Shown here: in pieces, positions 20,113 through 29,694 of the stretch
Layout of the letters: each line of letters starts with the position of its first letter
Position numbering within the stretch: the first letter of the stretch is position 1
NCBI RefSeq assembly: GCF_003076635.1
Contig: NZ_QDKG01000003.1
Coordinates: 62,001-126,000 of the forward strand
DNA length: 64,000 nt
Direction of reading: 5' to 3'
From: Sphingobacterium corticibacter
GTDB lineage: Bacteria; Bacteroidota; Bacteroidia; Sphingobacteriales; Sphingobacteriaceae
Notes under the pieces: generated by a model
The model's input: only the letters and a program-made list of their open reading frames with translations
Told to the model about the DNA's origin: nothing
Database searches by the model: none
Program-made: the position numbers and the translations under genes

Positions 20113-21657
20113 CTATCGTTGTTCTAGACCGACCAATTGTGGTAAAATGTCTTGCTGTGGCAGTGGATAAGGATAAAAACGACCCGAAGAAGGATACGTT
20201 CTTCCTTCGTAGTTTAGCTCCGTTGTGCGATCATGTCGGATCAGATCATAGAAACGGATACCCCATTCTGAACCGAATTCGGCAAATTTTTCTGCTAACA
20301 CATTATCCAACGTTACACCGGAGATAGCGTCCAGTTTCGCACGACCACGCACTAGATTAACCGCTTCGTCCGCACTTAGGACACTACTAGAAGCACCGCT
20401 AACCAACGCCTCGGCATGCATTAATAGAACTTCCGCGTAGCGAATGACAATCATGTTTTTGTTCTCTCCATAATTTGTACGATCCTGCGTCAATTGCGTG
20501 GATGGCAAATAATGCTTGCCACTTAAGAATAAATAGCGAGGATGGTTGTTAAATACATCACCTTCACGCGTTGTATTACTTACAAATTCAGGCAGTTCCG
20601 CATGAGCCGGATCACTTTGCAAGGCTTCGATTCCACGTGGTGTAAATAATACGGTAGTCTCTAAGCGATCAGTTTCACCACGATCCAACATGAATTTGAT
20701 ATATTTCTGACTTGGTTCGTAGAAACCCCAACCTTGACTGGCCCCAGCACGAGCTGGCGACCAGCTACTTGGGCCATAAAAATCCCAAGGAAATCGGTAC
20801 GATGTACCTGTTCCAGTTCCTAAGTCTGAATATTGGTATTCCAATAGGTTTTCGTTATTCAGCTTTCCTGGTATCTTAAATAATTGGTAGTAATCTTCCG
20901 ACAAACTATACAAACCGCTACTAATAATTTCACTCGTCGCTTCAGCAACGGCTGGATAATTCTTGGCTTCCAAGTTGGCCATTGCCTTCACGGCTAAAGC
21001 CGTGTGGCGAGTAACACCACCGCGGATGTCTGTGCGTTGGTTAGGTCGCATATCGGGTAATGCGGGTACAGCTTCATCCATCAATGTGGAAATATGTGCC
21101 ATCACACCGGCAAAATCCGTAGGCTCGACATTAAACATATCTGCCGGCACCGAACTTGTTGGGATTAGGATTGTTCCCCACAAACGCGCTAATTGCAGCA
21201 TTTCAAATCCCTGCATTACCTTAATTTCGGCAATGTACTGCTGTGCCGTTTGCTCGGAAGCTCCAGCCTCCTGGTATTTCTGAATTTCTTCTATAGCGCC
21301 CTGCCAATTAATTAGGTCAGTGTATAGATTTAACCAAGTAGAGTTGAGCATCCAGAAATTACGATCATAACGGTAGTTGTCTGCATTGGCAAATAAGGGT
21401 TGATCACCAAGACCACCTGCATTGATATCATCTCCGCGAACGCCGATTAAAGGCACCGTTTCCCATTCCATGCTATACAAGTCATTGTATGCGCCACGTG
21501 CGAGCAATACCATGTCAGCACTTTGGGAATAATCTATTTCATCCGCGATAATCTCATTCTCCAGTGGTGCATCTAAAGAGCAGGAGCTAGTAAACCCTAG
21601 CACGAATAGCGCTAGAAAGGCACGCGGTATAGTATATATTTTTTTCATTTGAATCAT
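20113..21657 (-). CDS. SusD/RagB-family glycan-binding lipoprotein
   Basis: This 514-residue outer-membrane lipoprotein (lipobox around FTSSCSLD) is of the SusD/RagB type. It has the N-terminal TPR-like helices (LVLARGAYNDLYS is the expected region), the central family block with YTDLINWQGAIEEI and QQYIAEIKVMQGFEML, and a C-terminal part with NMIVIRYAEVLLMHAEAL, the SusD hallmark. SusD captures glycan and lids the SusC pore. It sits 14 bp after the SusC gene. A second ATG three codons in (21648) is equally plausible as start. Confidence 0.92.
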   Translation of the reverse strand: MIQMKKIYTIPRAFLALFVLGFTSSCSLDAPLENEIIADEIDYSQSADMVLLARGAYNDLYSMEWETVPLIGVRGDDINAGGLGDQPLFANADNYRYDRNFWMLNSTWLNLYTDLINWQGAIEEIQKYQEAGASEQTAQQYIAEIKVMQGFEMLQLARLWGTILIPTSSVPADMFNVEPTDFAGVMAHISTLMDEAVPALPDMRPNQRTDIRGGVTRHTALAVKAMANLEAKNYPAVAEATSEIISSGLYSLSEDYYQLFKIPGKLNNENLLEYQYSDLGTGTGTSYRFPWDFYGPSSWSPARAGASQGWGFYEPSQKYIKFMLDRGETDRLETTVLFTPRGIEALQSDPAHAELPEFVSNTTREGDVFNNHPRYLFLSGKHYLPSTQLTQDRTNYGENKNMIVIRYAEVLLMHAEALVSGASSSVLSADEAVNLVRGRAKLDAISGVTLDNVLAEKFAEFGSEWGIRFYDLIRHDRTTELNYEGRTYPSSGRFYPYPLPQQDILPQLVGLEQR

Positions 21658-21671
21658 TGTTTTTGTGCTAC

Positions 21672-24600
21672 TTACAATTTAATCATCACGCCAAAAGTGT
21701 ATACAGCTGGAATTGGGTACACCTCGCGGTCAATACCATCTGCCACTTCTGGGTTGAACCCGTTGTATTTGAAAATGGTCAATGGGCGTTCTGCCGTAAA
21801 TGTTAAACGTGTTTCTGGCCATTTGCTCTCACTGCCAAAGAAAGTGTACGACAGACGAACATTCTGCAAACGGAAGTACGAGCCACTTTCCATAAAATAG
21901 CTGCTCATGTTTTGGTTCCAAGCACGACGTAAGCCAGATGCCGAAGGATACTGGTTGGATGTGCCTTCGCCTCTCCACATATTTTCGGCTAGATCAGCAT
22001 CAATGTTGGTGTCGTTAGTGAAAATCATCTCCCCACGTTTACGATTTAGGATACTGAAGCCAGACTGCCCTTGAAATAGCGCAGAGAAATCCAATCTTTT
22101 ATAACTAAGACCTATGTTTCCTCCCCAAGTAAATGTTGGCAAGTAAGATCCGAGCACCGTACGATCTAGATCATCGATCACGCCATCACCGTTGACATCA
22201 CGGAAAATTAAATCACCTGGACGAAGACCATTGGCTTGAATAAATTCTTGTGTATAACCACTGTTTTGAATTTGCTGCTCATTTTGGAATACACCTGTTA
22301 CATCATAGCCAAAGAAAGCTTGATAAGGCTGGCCTATGATGGAGCGCTGACGAAACTCTGCCTGTCCAGCATCCAAAAATGGCGCATCACCGAGACTACG
22401 TACCTCATTTTTCAACGTGGCAATATTACCACCAATGCTGTACGAGAAATCTTCGTTGATATTGTCCTGCCAGTTGAGGTTCATTTCAAAACCGGTATTA
22501 CGGAAAGCGCCTACACTACGACGCTCCGATCCTCGAAGTACTGGTGGAATAATGTTTACCGCAAGGTTGCGCGTGTCTCTGATAAAGTAGTCTGCATTCA
22601 AAGACAAACGATTATTAAGAAACTGTGCGTCGATACCTACGTTGGTTTCTACTGTGGTTTCCCAGCTGCTGATCAAGTCAAATAGCGGATTCAGGAAGCG
22701 ACCCACAACACGACCATCTCCAATCGCACCCGTGTTTTCTTGATATCTTGGGCGGCCTGCAGCAGGATTGATACCATCATTACCTAGCTGACCCCAACCA
22801 CCGCGAAGTTTTAAGAAATCGATTCCCGGTACGTTGAAGAACTCTTCTTGAGATACTACCCAGCCTGCACCAATCGTCGCAAAGTGACCCCATTTCTTTT
22901 GAAACTTATTATTACCGTCACTTCTCAATGTACCATAAAGCAAGTATTTGCCATCGTAGTTGTAGGCTACCCGACCGAAGAAGGAAAGGAATTTCAAATT
23001 CGCATTTAATGTAGTTTCATTGGCATCACCAATGTCATTCAAATCAAAATCTGTTGCATTGGTAAGGTACCAAAATTGTTCTGCAGCGCGTGTTGGCGCT
23101 GGATTGATCGCGGTACCTCTAGCGAAAAGCAATTCGCTGTATTCGCTGCGATACGAATGCCCTAAAACGGCGTTTAAATTATGTTTGCCAAACTGATCAT
23201 CGTAGGTCAAGAAGTTGTCCCATACCTGATCATAGCTGCTTGTATTATTTCTACGAATGGCTGATGGTACCTGAGTCACGCCATCGTTATATCCCTGATC
23301 TACGCGACGCGTATTGTTAAATGCCAGACTGTAATTGTATTGAGTACGGAATTTCAGTTTGTTTTCGATGATCGTGGCTTCTAGATTGAAGTTACCCAAT
23401 ACTTTGGCGATATGATTTCTAGTATCCACAAAATTTAATGGGAAAAAGGGATTTTGTACGCCTCTATAGCCCAACGATTGTGCGTTAGATAACCCTAGAG
23501 GAGTAGCTGCTGTATTTTGTGGATCAAATACAGGTAAAGTTGGCACTGCAAAATAGGAGCGGAACCAAGCGGTATTCTCACCTTCGTATTGACGGGCAGT
23601 ACTTACATTAAAGTTACCACCAACCGTTAGCCAGTCACGCACACGACTATCCACCTTTGTTCTGAAATTCAGGCGGGTAAAATCATTACGCTGATCGTTT
23701 AATAAACCTTCTTGATTGAAGTAACTTCCGCCTATAGCGTAGCGTGTTTTCTCGCTACCACCACTAAAGGATAAGTTGTGGTTTTGGATCGGCGCTGGCG
23801 ACATCACTTCGTTATACCAATTGGTATTGACATTAGGCAGTGCTGGATTATTTGGATCTGCACCAAAGCGGTTGATCGCGTTCTCGATAAATGCGATATC
23901 GGCAGCGCTTCCCGTTTCGTTAATATAGCGAACAAATTGCTCAGTATTGGCCATTTTTAAGACGTTTTGAGGATTTTGAATACCCCAATACCCATCGTAC
24001 ACGATTTCAGCTTCTTGATTGTAAGCACCTGATTTCGTTTCGATGATAATAACGCCATTGGCAGCGCGTACCCCGTAAATAGCAGCAGCAGATGCATCTT
24101 TCAACACATTGATGGTCGCAATATCGTTCGGATTTAAGAAGTCGATATTATCAAAAAACATATTGTCTACCACATACAATGGTGCTGAAGCACCTTCGGC
24201 AGAGGTAACACCACGTAAGCGAACAGTTGGCGAAGCGCCGGGTGCACCATTACTTACGATCTGCAATCCCGGTACGCGGCCTTGCAACGCCTGCATCGGC
24301 TGTGCTGCTGGTGTTTTTACAATGTCATCAGCACGTACAGTCGCGACTGCGGTGGTGAGGTTACGTTGGCGTTGTGTACCGTAACCAACCACAACAATTT
24401 CTTCCAAAGTCTGATTGCCATCTTCTAGCAATACATTTAAGACGGTGTCGCCTGCAGTGACCGTGACAGTTTTCGTTTCGTAACCTAAAAAAGAAAATGA
24501 TAGTGCATCGCCGGTGGTAGCGTCGATCGTAAAACGACCCGCATCGTCTGTTTGCGAAATGGTAGATTTTCCAGAAATGCGAATGGTAGCACCGGGGATA

Positions 24601-24707
24601 CTCATTTGCGATTGGCTGTCTTTTACTGTTCCCCGTATGGTGGTTTGGCCATACACTAGAAGGCTGCTGTATAAAAACAGCAAGGAGAGTAAGAGTGACT
24701 TCCTCAT
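21672..24707 (-). CDS. SusC/RagA-family TonB-linked outer-membrane transporter
   Basis: This 1011-residue protein imports oligosaccharides through the outer membrane using TonB energy. After the signal peptide (MRKSLLLSLLFLYSSLLVYG) come a carboxypeptidase-regulatory-like domain (TIRGTVKDSQSQMSIPGATI), a TonB-box-like junction (LEEIVVVGYGTQ, the SusC signature), a plug with MQALQGRVPGLQIVSNGAPG, and a long barrel with aromatic-ended strands. It heads the PUL operon and lies just downstream of the regulator gene, in the same direction. The specificity for beta-1,2-glucan is inferred from the neighbouring enzymes. Confidence 0.94.
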   Translation of the reverse strand: MRKSLLLSLLFLYSSLLVYGQTTIRGTVKDSQSQMSIPGATIRISGKSTISQTDDAGRFTIDATTGDALSFSFLGYETKTVTVTAGDTVLNVLLEDGNQTLEEIVVVGYGTQRQRNLTTAVATVRADDIVKTPAAQPMQALQGRVPGLQIVSNGAPGASPTVRLRGVTSAEGASAPLYVVDNMFFDNIDFLNPNDIATINVLKDASAAAIYGVRAANGVIIIETKSGAYNQEAEIVYDGYWGIQNPQNVLKMANTEQFVRYINETGSAADIAFIENAINRFGADPNNPALPNVNTNWYNEVMSPAPIQNHNLSFSGGSEKTRYAIGGSYFNQEGLLNDQRNDFTRLNFRTKVDSRVRDWLTVGGNFNVSTARQYEGENTAWFRSYFAVPTLPVFDPQNTAATPLGLSNAQSLGYRGVQNPFFPLNFVDTRNHIAKVLGNFNLEATIIENKLKFRTQYNYSLAFNNTRRVDQGYNDGVTQVPSAIRRNNTSSYDQVWDNFLTYDDQFGKHNLNAVLGHSYRSEYSELLFARGTAINPAPTRAAEQFWYLTNATDFDLNDIGDANETTLNANLKFLSFFGRVAYNYDGKYLLYGTLRSDGNNKFQKKWGHFATIGAGWVVSQEEFFNVPGIDFLKLRGGWGQLGNDGINPAAGRPRYQENTGAIGDGRVVGRFLNPLFDLISSWETTVETNVGIDAQFLNNRLSLNADYFIRDTRNLAVNIIPPVLRGSERRSVGAFRNTGFEMNLNWQDNINEDFSYSIGGNIATLKNEVRSLGDAPFLDAGQAEFRQRSIIGQPYQAFFGYDVTGVFQNEQQIQNSGYTQEFIQANGLRPGDLIFRDVNGDGVIDDLDRTVLGSYLPTFTWGGNIGLSYKRLDFSALFQGQSGFSILNRKRGEMIFTNDTNIDADLAENMWRGEGTSNQYPSASGLRRAWNQNMSSYFMESGSYFRLQNVRLSYTFFGSESKWPETRLTFTAERPLTIFKYNGFNPEVADGIDREVYPIPAVYTFGVMIKL

Positions 24708-25005
24708 AGATAGTGTGTAATTAGAATAAGTGATTTAATTTATAATGGCTTCGATATTTATGTCCCAATCATCATATGTAGCCGAGGACATAACAAATAT
24801 CAGTATATAAGGTTTGGTCGGGGAATTTTGCACTAGCACATCATTACTACGCCAGTGAGATAGTTCCTTTGGATATTAGTTTATAAATCTAAATATCTAT
24901 ATACTAAGATCTTAATGTTTGTTCCAAAACCAAAACTGTCTACAAAAAATAGCTGTTTGTAGTTTATTTAAAGATTTAATGTGTAGTAATGTTGTAGTGC
25001 TGTAC
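24708..25005. other. Spacer between the regulator and SusC genes, presumed PUL promoter region
   Basis: This 298-bp AT-rich stretch carries the presumed SusC promoter on the minus strand. It has an inverted repeat CTACAAA (24940-24946) with TTTGTAG (24956-24962), spaced by 9 bases, a plausible regulator site. I see no coding ORF and no exact TAnnTTTG element. Confidence 0.4.
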
Positions 25006-27870
25006 CTATATTTCTAGTAGGAATTCGGTCAAATTCTTTTGTGTTTCGAGCTGAAGCTTCTTGCGCAATCGGTATCTGCGAATCTCTACACCGCGCAGAC
25101 TGATGTTGAGAAGTGAAGCAATTTCCTTGCTGGACATATTGAGCCGCAGGTAAGCACAAAGCTTCAAATCGTTAGGTACTAAATCAGGGTAATCAGCCTT
25201 CAACTTCTTGAAAAAGTTGTCGTGCGATTCATTAAAACTGGATTCGAAGAGCTGCCATTCACGTTCATCATTTTTAGCTTCGTCAATGAGCTTATTTACT
25301 TTCTTGAGTTGATCGGAACCGAGGGATTTGCCTTCGGCATCTTTAATGTTTGCCACTTCCTCGTGTAAGGTTTTTAGCAATTCATTTTTGTACACCACAT
25401 TGGTGGCCATATTGGATAATTCACGCTTTTTATTCACTAATTCTTGCTCCAGCTGTTGGTTTTTAAGCTGCATCATTTGCTGCGCATTCAACTCATTTTC
25501 TCGTTCAAGAGCATGTTGCTTTTCTTTTTGCAGTTTCAGCTGTAGTTCCCTTTTTGCGCGATGAAGCTTTTTCTTGTACCATTTACGGATCAATATCGTT
25601 GCGACGACAAGAAGCACGGCGTAGCAAAAGATAGCGAACCAGCTCCAATACCAAGGTCTAGCAATCTCGAAGGTGAAGGAATTGATGTCAGATATGTTTC
25701 CCATAGCATCCATACTTCGTACTTCAAATACATATTTCCCATGCGGAAGATTGGTGAAGTCTTTGTACGCATCTACGCCCCATTCGGAGAATGTTTTGCT
25801 AAATCCGATTAAGCGGTGTTGGTATTTTGCTGGACTAGCATCATACCAAGGCACGCTGTATGAAATGCGTATATTGTTTTGACTGTACGAAATAGATTGA
25901 TCGGTGTCTAGTGGAATTAATTCGGACGTGCTATTCCAAAATCCAGTTAGTAGCGGCGCGCCAATACGGATCTCGTCATTTTTCAGATCGCGCATGTACA
26001 AGGCAAAACCATCATTGAGGCCGATAAGATCCATGTTCTCACCAATGCGTAGTAGATTTTCGTAACCACTCATCATTCTTCCGGATAAGGGCCGCCAAGT
26101 GGTAGAATCGATCTGTGCTGCGCCATCATTTTGGAAACTGAGCTTGGCTAAATGCGAATCCTTGAAAAACCAAAAACTATTCTTATGATCCGCTTGAATA
26201 CGATTGGTAGTCGCGAAAGGTCCTAATATTTTGTTTAATTCATCGTAACGCGTAAACTCATTCAGCACATGATCAAAGCGAAAAAGACCGGTATCGGTTG
26301 CGAATACATGCTGGCGCCCCATATCGTAGATCCCATAAATCTGGGTATTGGGCGGGATTCCTTTAGTTGTGGAGTTGTGTGCTTTTATGCTCGAAAAATC
26401 GTCTGCAAATTGTACAAACTGCAAATTGTCTTCATTACCAACCCAATATCCTGTTTTGCTTTCTCGCATGATATATTTGATCGGTTGCTTAATCAATGGG
26501 TATTGCTGCAGGTGTTGCAAAGGCTTGCTGGAACGGTAAAACAAAGAAAGTCCGGTGTAATTTCCCTCTAAGATCAGATCGCTATCGGGAATGGAATTCA
26601 ACACTAAACTGCCCGTGTAATCCGACAATCGATTAAGTCGATTACCGTCTACTGCAAAAATGCCCGCATTATGACCACAATACAGCACACCATTAATCTC
26701 ACGCAGATACCAAACTTGTCCATTCGAATTCTGCACAAATTGAAATTGCAGTGGCTTCTCTGAAAAGACACCATCCCATGCACTTTTGAAAAGACCTTGG
26801 TTGGTACCAAGATATAGTTCGCCTTGAAAAATAGCCGACGAGTATACCGTACCAAGCATGCCTGTCTGATCGGTATAGTAATAAAATGGTCTATGAAGAT
26901 CCAGACGGTCAATCCCATTATCTAGTCCGATCCAAAGGTTTGATTGCCGATCCAGTGTTAAACTCAAGATCGTATTATTCTGAAGTCCAGAGTTTTTATT
27001 GATTTGTTGTACGATTTCGCCTTGGGAGTTGATGATAATCAATCCATTTTTAATCGTTCCGAATGCATACAAATCTTCGCCTACCTGCAACCCATTGTTG
27101 ATTTGATGCTGCTCAAATAAGGCTTGCGCATTGGTGCGCCAAGGACGAATACGCTCTTGCTGATCCATTAGATAGAGGCCGTCTCGCTCGGTAGCGATTA
27201 CCGTTTGATTTTGCGTAAAAGGCAACATACTTAGGATACGCTTTCCGCGTAGTATATCTTTATCGCGAATGGGAATAAGCTTGCCTTGTGCGTAGCGGTG
27301 TAAACCAGATGGTATTTGTTCAAAATACAACTGCTTACCGACTGCAAAGGAGAATAAAAATGGTTCTCCAGCAGCGCTGATGATCGATATTTTATCATCT
27401 TCTAAAACGTACGCTTTAGAAAAAGACTGAAATAATATCTGCTTGCCGTGTGAAATGATGCGCCAGATCTCGTCGTTCTGCAACCCAGCATCCGCTGGTA
27501 CCAGCGAAGCTAAGCTCGTATATGATAACCTTCCGAATCCTTTGTCGGTCCAATAACCAAATTCTCCTTTGCCACCGGTGTAAATGCGTCCATCAGGAGT
27601 CGCGTTCACGCTGCGCATAGGCATTCCTTTTGTGGATCGATGCAAGTGCCACTCTTGCCCGTCGTAACGCAATAATCCCGCATTATTAGCTGCGTAAATG
27701 ACGCCCTGCTTGTCGACCGAAAGCCCCCAGTTTTGATTATCTGCCAGATAATCCGCTTTGCTATAATGCGCCACATGCGGTTTAGCAATGCGAGGCAGTT
27801 CTTGCGCAGTCAGATATCTCGGAAAGCAGATAGCACTTAAAATGACTATACGATAGATAATGTTCAACAT
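25006..27870 (-). CDS. SusR-like membrane sensor-regulator (propeller, Y_Y_Y, LuxR-type HTH)
   Basis: The 954-residue product is a membrane-spanning transcription regulator of the SusR type. A signal peptide leads into about 700 residues of beta-propeller repeats (for example NQNWGLSVDKQGVIYAANNAG, typical two-component-regulator propellers) and a Y_Y_Y-type domain (HGKYVFEVRSMDAMGN). One membrane helix (around residues 740-763, WSWFAIFCYAVLLVVATILI) is followed by a coiled coil rich in K/E/Q and a C-terminal LuxR-like HTH (SSKEIASLLNISLRGVEIRRYRLRKKL). It has no kinase domain. It lies directly before the PUL in the same direction, and presumably senses a periplasmic oligosaccharide and activates SusC. 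Confidence 0.85.
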   Translation of the reverse strand: MLNIIYRIVILSAICFPRYLTAQELPRIAKPHVAHYSKADYLADNQNWGLSVDKQGVIYAANNAGLLRYDGQEWHLHRSTKGMPMRSVNATPDGRIYTGGKGEFGYWTDKGFGRLSYTSLASLVPADAGLQNDEIWRIISHGKQILFQSFSKAYVLEDDKISIISAAGEPFLFSFAVGKQLYFEQIPSGLHRYAQGKLIPIRDKDILRGKRILSMLPFTQNQTVIATERDGLYLMDQQERIRPWRTNAQALFEQHQINNGLQVGEDLYAFGTIKNGLIIINSQGEIVQQINKNSGLQNNTILSLTLDRQSNLWIGLDNGIDRLDLHRPFYYYTDQTGMLGTVYSSAIFQGELYLGTNQGLFKSAWDGVFSEKPLQFQFVQNSNGQVWYLREINGVLYCGHNAGIFAVDGNRLNRLSDYTGSLVLNSIPDSDLILEGNYTGLSLFYRSSKPLQHLQQYPLIKQPIKYIMRESKTGYWVGNEDNLQFVQFADDFSSIKAHNSTTKGIPPNTQIYGIYDMGRQHVFATDTGLFRFDHVLNEFTRYDELNKILGPFATTNRIQADHKNSFWFFKDSHLAKLSFQNDGAAQIDSTTWRPLSGRMMSGYENLLRIGENMDLIGLNDGFALYMRDLKNDEIRIGAPLLTGFWNSTSELIPLDTDQSISYSQNNIRISYSVPWYDASPAKYQHRLIGFSKTFSEWGVDAYKDFTNLPHGKYVFEVRSMDAMGNISDINSFTFEIARPWYWSWFAIFCYAVLLVVATILIRKWYKKKLHRAKRELQLKLQKEKQHALERENELNAQQMMQLKNQQLEQELVNKKRELSNMATNVVYKNELLKTLHEEVANIKDAEGKSLGSDQLKKVNKLIDEAKNDEREWQLFESSFNESHDNFFKKLKADYPDLVPNDLKLCAYLRLNMSSKEIASLLNISLRGVEIRRYRLRKKLQLETQKNLTEFLLEI

Positions 27871-27888
27871 CCGGTAGAATTTTTGCGG

Positions 27889-28980
27889 CTACAAGTTGTA
27901 ATGCTTGCGATAACGTTCAAAGGTTTGCCAGTATTTGTCTTTGTAAATGTCGTAGCTTAAAACCATATCGCCGTCTCGTTCATCCAAGAACTCATAAATA
28001 ATCTTGGAGCAAATTCGAAATTCCTTACTGACGAAATAAATTTCCCGTACGCCGTCTCCCGTTTGTTGGCCAATGTAAAGATAAGTAGATCCATCTTGCA
28101 AATTATCGACCAAGGCCTCCTCTAGATTATTCAATGCGATCATAGTTTCTTCATCTGGAATCCCATCGGTATGCGTAGATTGGTACTCCAAAGATATACG
28201 GATGATATAAGGGCGAGAAGGTTTGTTTTCCCATTCCAATAATTGCGTGTTCATGTAAGCGACTAGGGGAAATCCACCCTTTATCTCGCCTTTGTATACG
28301 GAAAAGCTATCGTTGTCGTCGATGGCGTAGTTGCTTTCGTATTCTTCGACAAATTCTGTTTTTCTCCAAGTCAGAAAATCTTGTAGACTCGTAATGGGAA
28401 TCAATTCTTGATTGGCAGATTCTCTTCCGATCACTGTCACACTATCAATTAAGGTGATGGATTGTAATTCTCCGAGGTAGTTATCCAGGAAGATGTAAAT
28501 ACCACTGGTGATAATTTCATCGGCACTTTCTTCATATTCATCGTACACGATGGATAGATCAATCTCATCGGGATATATACGGTGTTCATTGGCATAAAAA
28601 TGCAAATTGTCTTTGGTGAACACATAATGGCCAACTTGTATAGATGCATTTTCAATAGAGGTTGGCGGTTTTAGCGCTGTAAAGACCCAATTCGGCAGTA
28701 AGGGTGCCATGGACACAATCTCTTCGGCAAAGACAATGTTCTTAATGTTTCCATCGGGCGTAAGTACGAGCTCGGCTTTCGATCCAAACAAACCCGTTAA
28801 GAAAAATATTCCAGGATGTAACTTAGCAAGGCGAGGAGCTAGCAATTTAAAAAAACCATCTTCTACATTTCCCGTTTGCACCGCTTCAAAGAATCGTGCT
28901 TCATGCTCAATGAACCATCCCCAAAATTCGCTGATCGCTTCAGGATCTTTGACTACATCTTTTCGAATATCCTGTTTCAT
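27889..28980 (-). CDS. Uncharacterised protein, probably DUF695-like
   Basis: The 363-residue product (ATG at 28980; a TTG two codons earlier is unlikely) has no signal peptide or membrane segment. Its N-terminal region begins with FWGWFIEHEARFFEAVQTG and LLPNWVFTALKPP, and a C-terminal region contains RPYIIRISLEYQS and a YIGQQTGDGVREIYFVS strand. These stretches recall the DUF695 family, whose function is unknown; I rate the assignment as moderate. It lies 18 bp before the SusR-like regulator on the same strand, which could mean a shared transcript, but nothing ties it to glycan use. Confidence 0.6.
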   Translation of the reverse strand: MKQDIRKDVVKDPEAISEFWGWFIEHEARFFEAVQTGNVEDGFFKLLAPRLAKLHPGIFFLTGLFGSKAELVLTPDGNIKNIVFAEEIVSMAPLLPNWVFTALKPPTSIENASIQVGHYVFTKDNLHFYANEHRIYPDEIDLSIVYDEYEESADEIITSGIYIFLDNYLGELQSITLIDSVTVIGRESANQELIPITSLQDFLTWRKTEFVEEYESNYAIDDNDSFSVYKGEIKGGFPLVAYMNTQLLEWENKPSRPYIIRISLEYQSTHTDGIPDEETMIALNNLEEALVDNLQDGSTYLYIGQQTGDGVREIYFVSKEFRICSKIIYEFLDERDGDMVLSYDIYKDKYWQTFERYRKHYNL

Positions 28981-29122
28981 GATCAAATTTTAAATAACGT
29001 CACCCTCATGAGGCGCTACTAAGCTAAATTACTAAAATCGTAGGAATATTAGGCGTTACAACAGACTATTTATGCCGCAAACGCAGGTTAAGACTAACTC
29101 TTATGAGTTTCCGATGATTTTG

Positions 29123-29130
29123 TATCTTTG
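29123..29130 (+). promoter_or_regulatory. Putative -7 promoter element for the four-helix membrane protein gene
   Basis: TATCTTTG matches TAnnTTTG and lies 32 bases before the ATG at 29163. The rest of the 182-bp spacer 28981-29162 holds nothing else I recognise. Confidence 0.5.
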
Positions 29131-29162
29131 CGCCAAGTTTAGAAAGCATAGCAAAAGACCGA

Positions 29163-29693
29163 ATGGCAAACAAGAAAGCAAACCCGAAAGTAACTACACC
29201 CAAATTTGATAGACCGGTAGATAGTTATTTCTATGAGATGGATCAAGGATTGCAAGGAAATAAAACAGTATATGCTTTGGGCGTATTCCTCACATTCTTT
29301 AGCGTAATGGGTTTGATTTGGATGATTCCGTTCCCACAGTTAGCTTTTTTGGAGCGTATGCAAGCGCAAACCTTTCTAAATTGGGGATCGTTCTTTATTG
29401 CAATCGTGATCTATATCTACCTGAAGTTGGCCGCCACGTTGTCATACGCGATGTTATTTACGATCGGAGGGATGAGCTACCTGATCGTACAATTAGAATA
29501 TGTGGAGCGCGATCACGGTTTGCCCGCGTGGATGGTATTCGTTGCTTTGGCACTGATCAGTATCGTCATGCTTTTTCTGCATTACCAAAAAGAGCAACCG
29601 AGCAAAAAACCCGTTTCTTTTTTACGTCTAGTAACCGTTGGCCCTATTTGGCTTTGGTCAAAAGTGTTTCAAAAACTCGGGTGGCGCTATTAG
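29163..29693 (+). CDS. Four-helix membrane protein, possibly a divergent DUF962/Mpo1-like protein
   Basis: The 176-residue product has a basic N-terminus (MANKKANPKV), four predicted membrane helices and a short basic tail. The segment NKTVYALGVFLTFFSVMGLIW followed by IPF has the spacing of the DUF962/Mpo1-like family, in which a small four-helix enzyme oxidises 2-hydroxy fatty acids with iron. However, the family histidines near this segment (pattern HxN...NKxxH) are not present here: the first position reads QGLQGNKTVY. It would therefore be a non-catalytic relative, or an unrelated protein. It ends 1 bp from the convergent ribF stop, with no terminator between them. Confidence 0.5.
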   Translation: MANKKANPKVTTPKFDRPVDSYFYEMDQGLQGNKTVYALGVFLTFFSVMGLIWMIPFPQLAFLERMQAQTFLNWGSFFIAIVIYIYLKLAATLSYAMLFTIGGMSYLIVQLEYVERDHGLPAWMVFVALALISIVMLFLHYQKEQPSKKPVSFLRLVTVGPIWLWSKVFQKLGWRY

Positions 29694-29694
29694 A

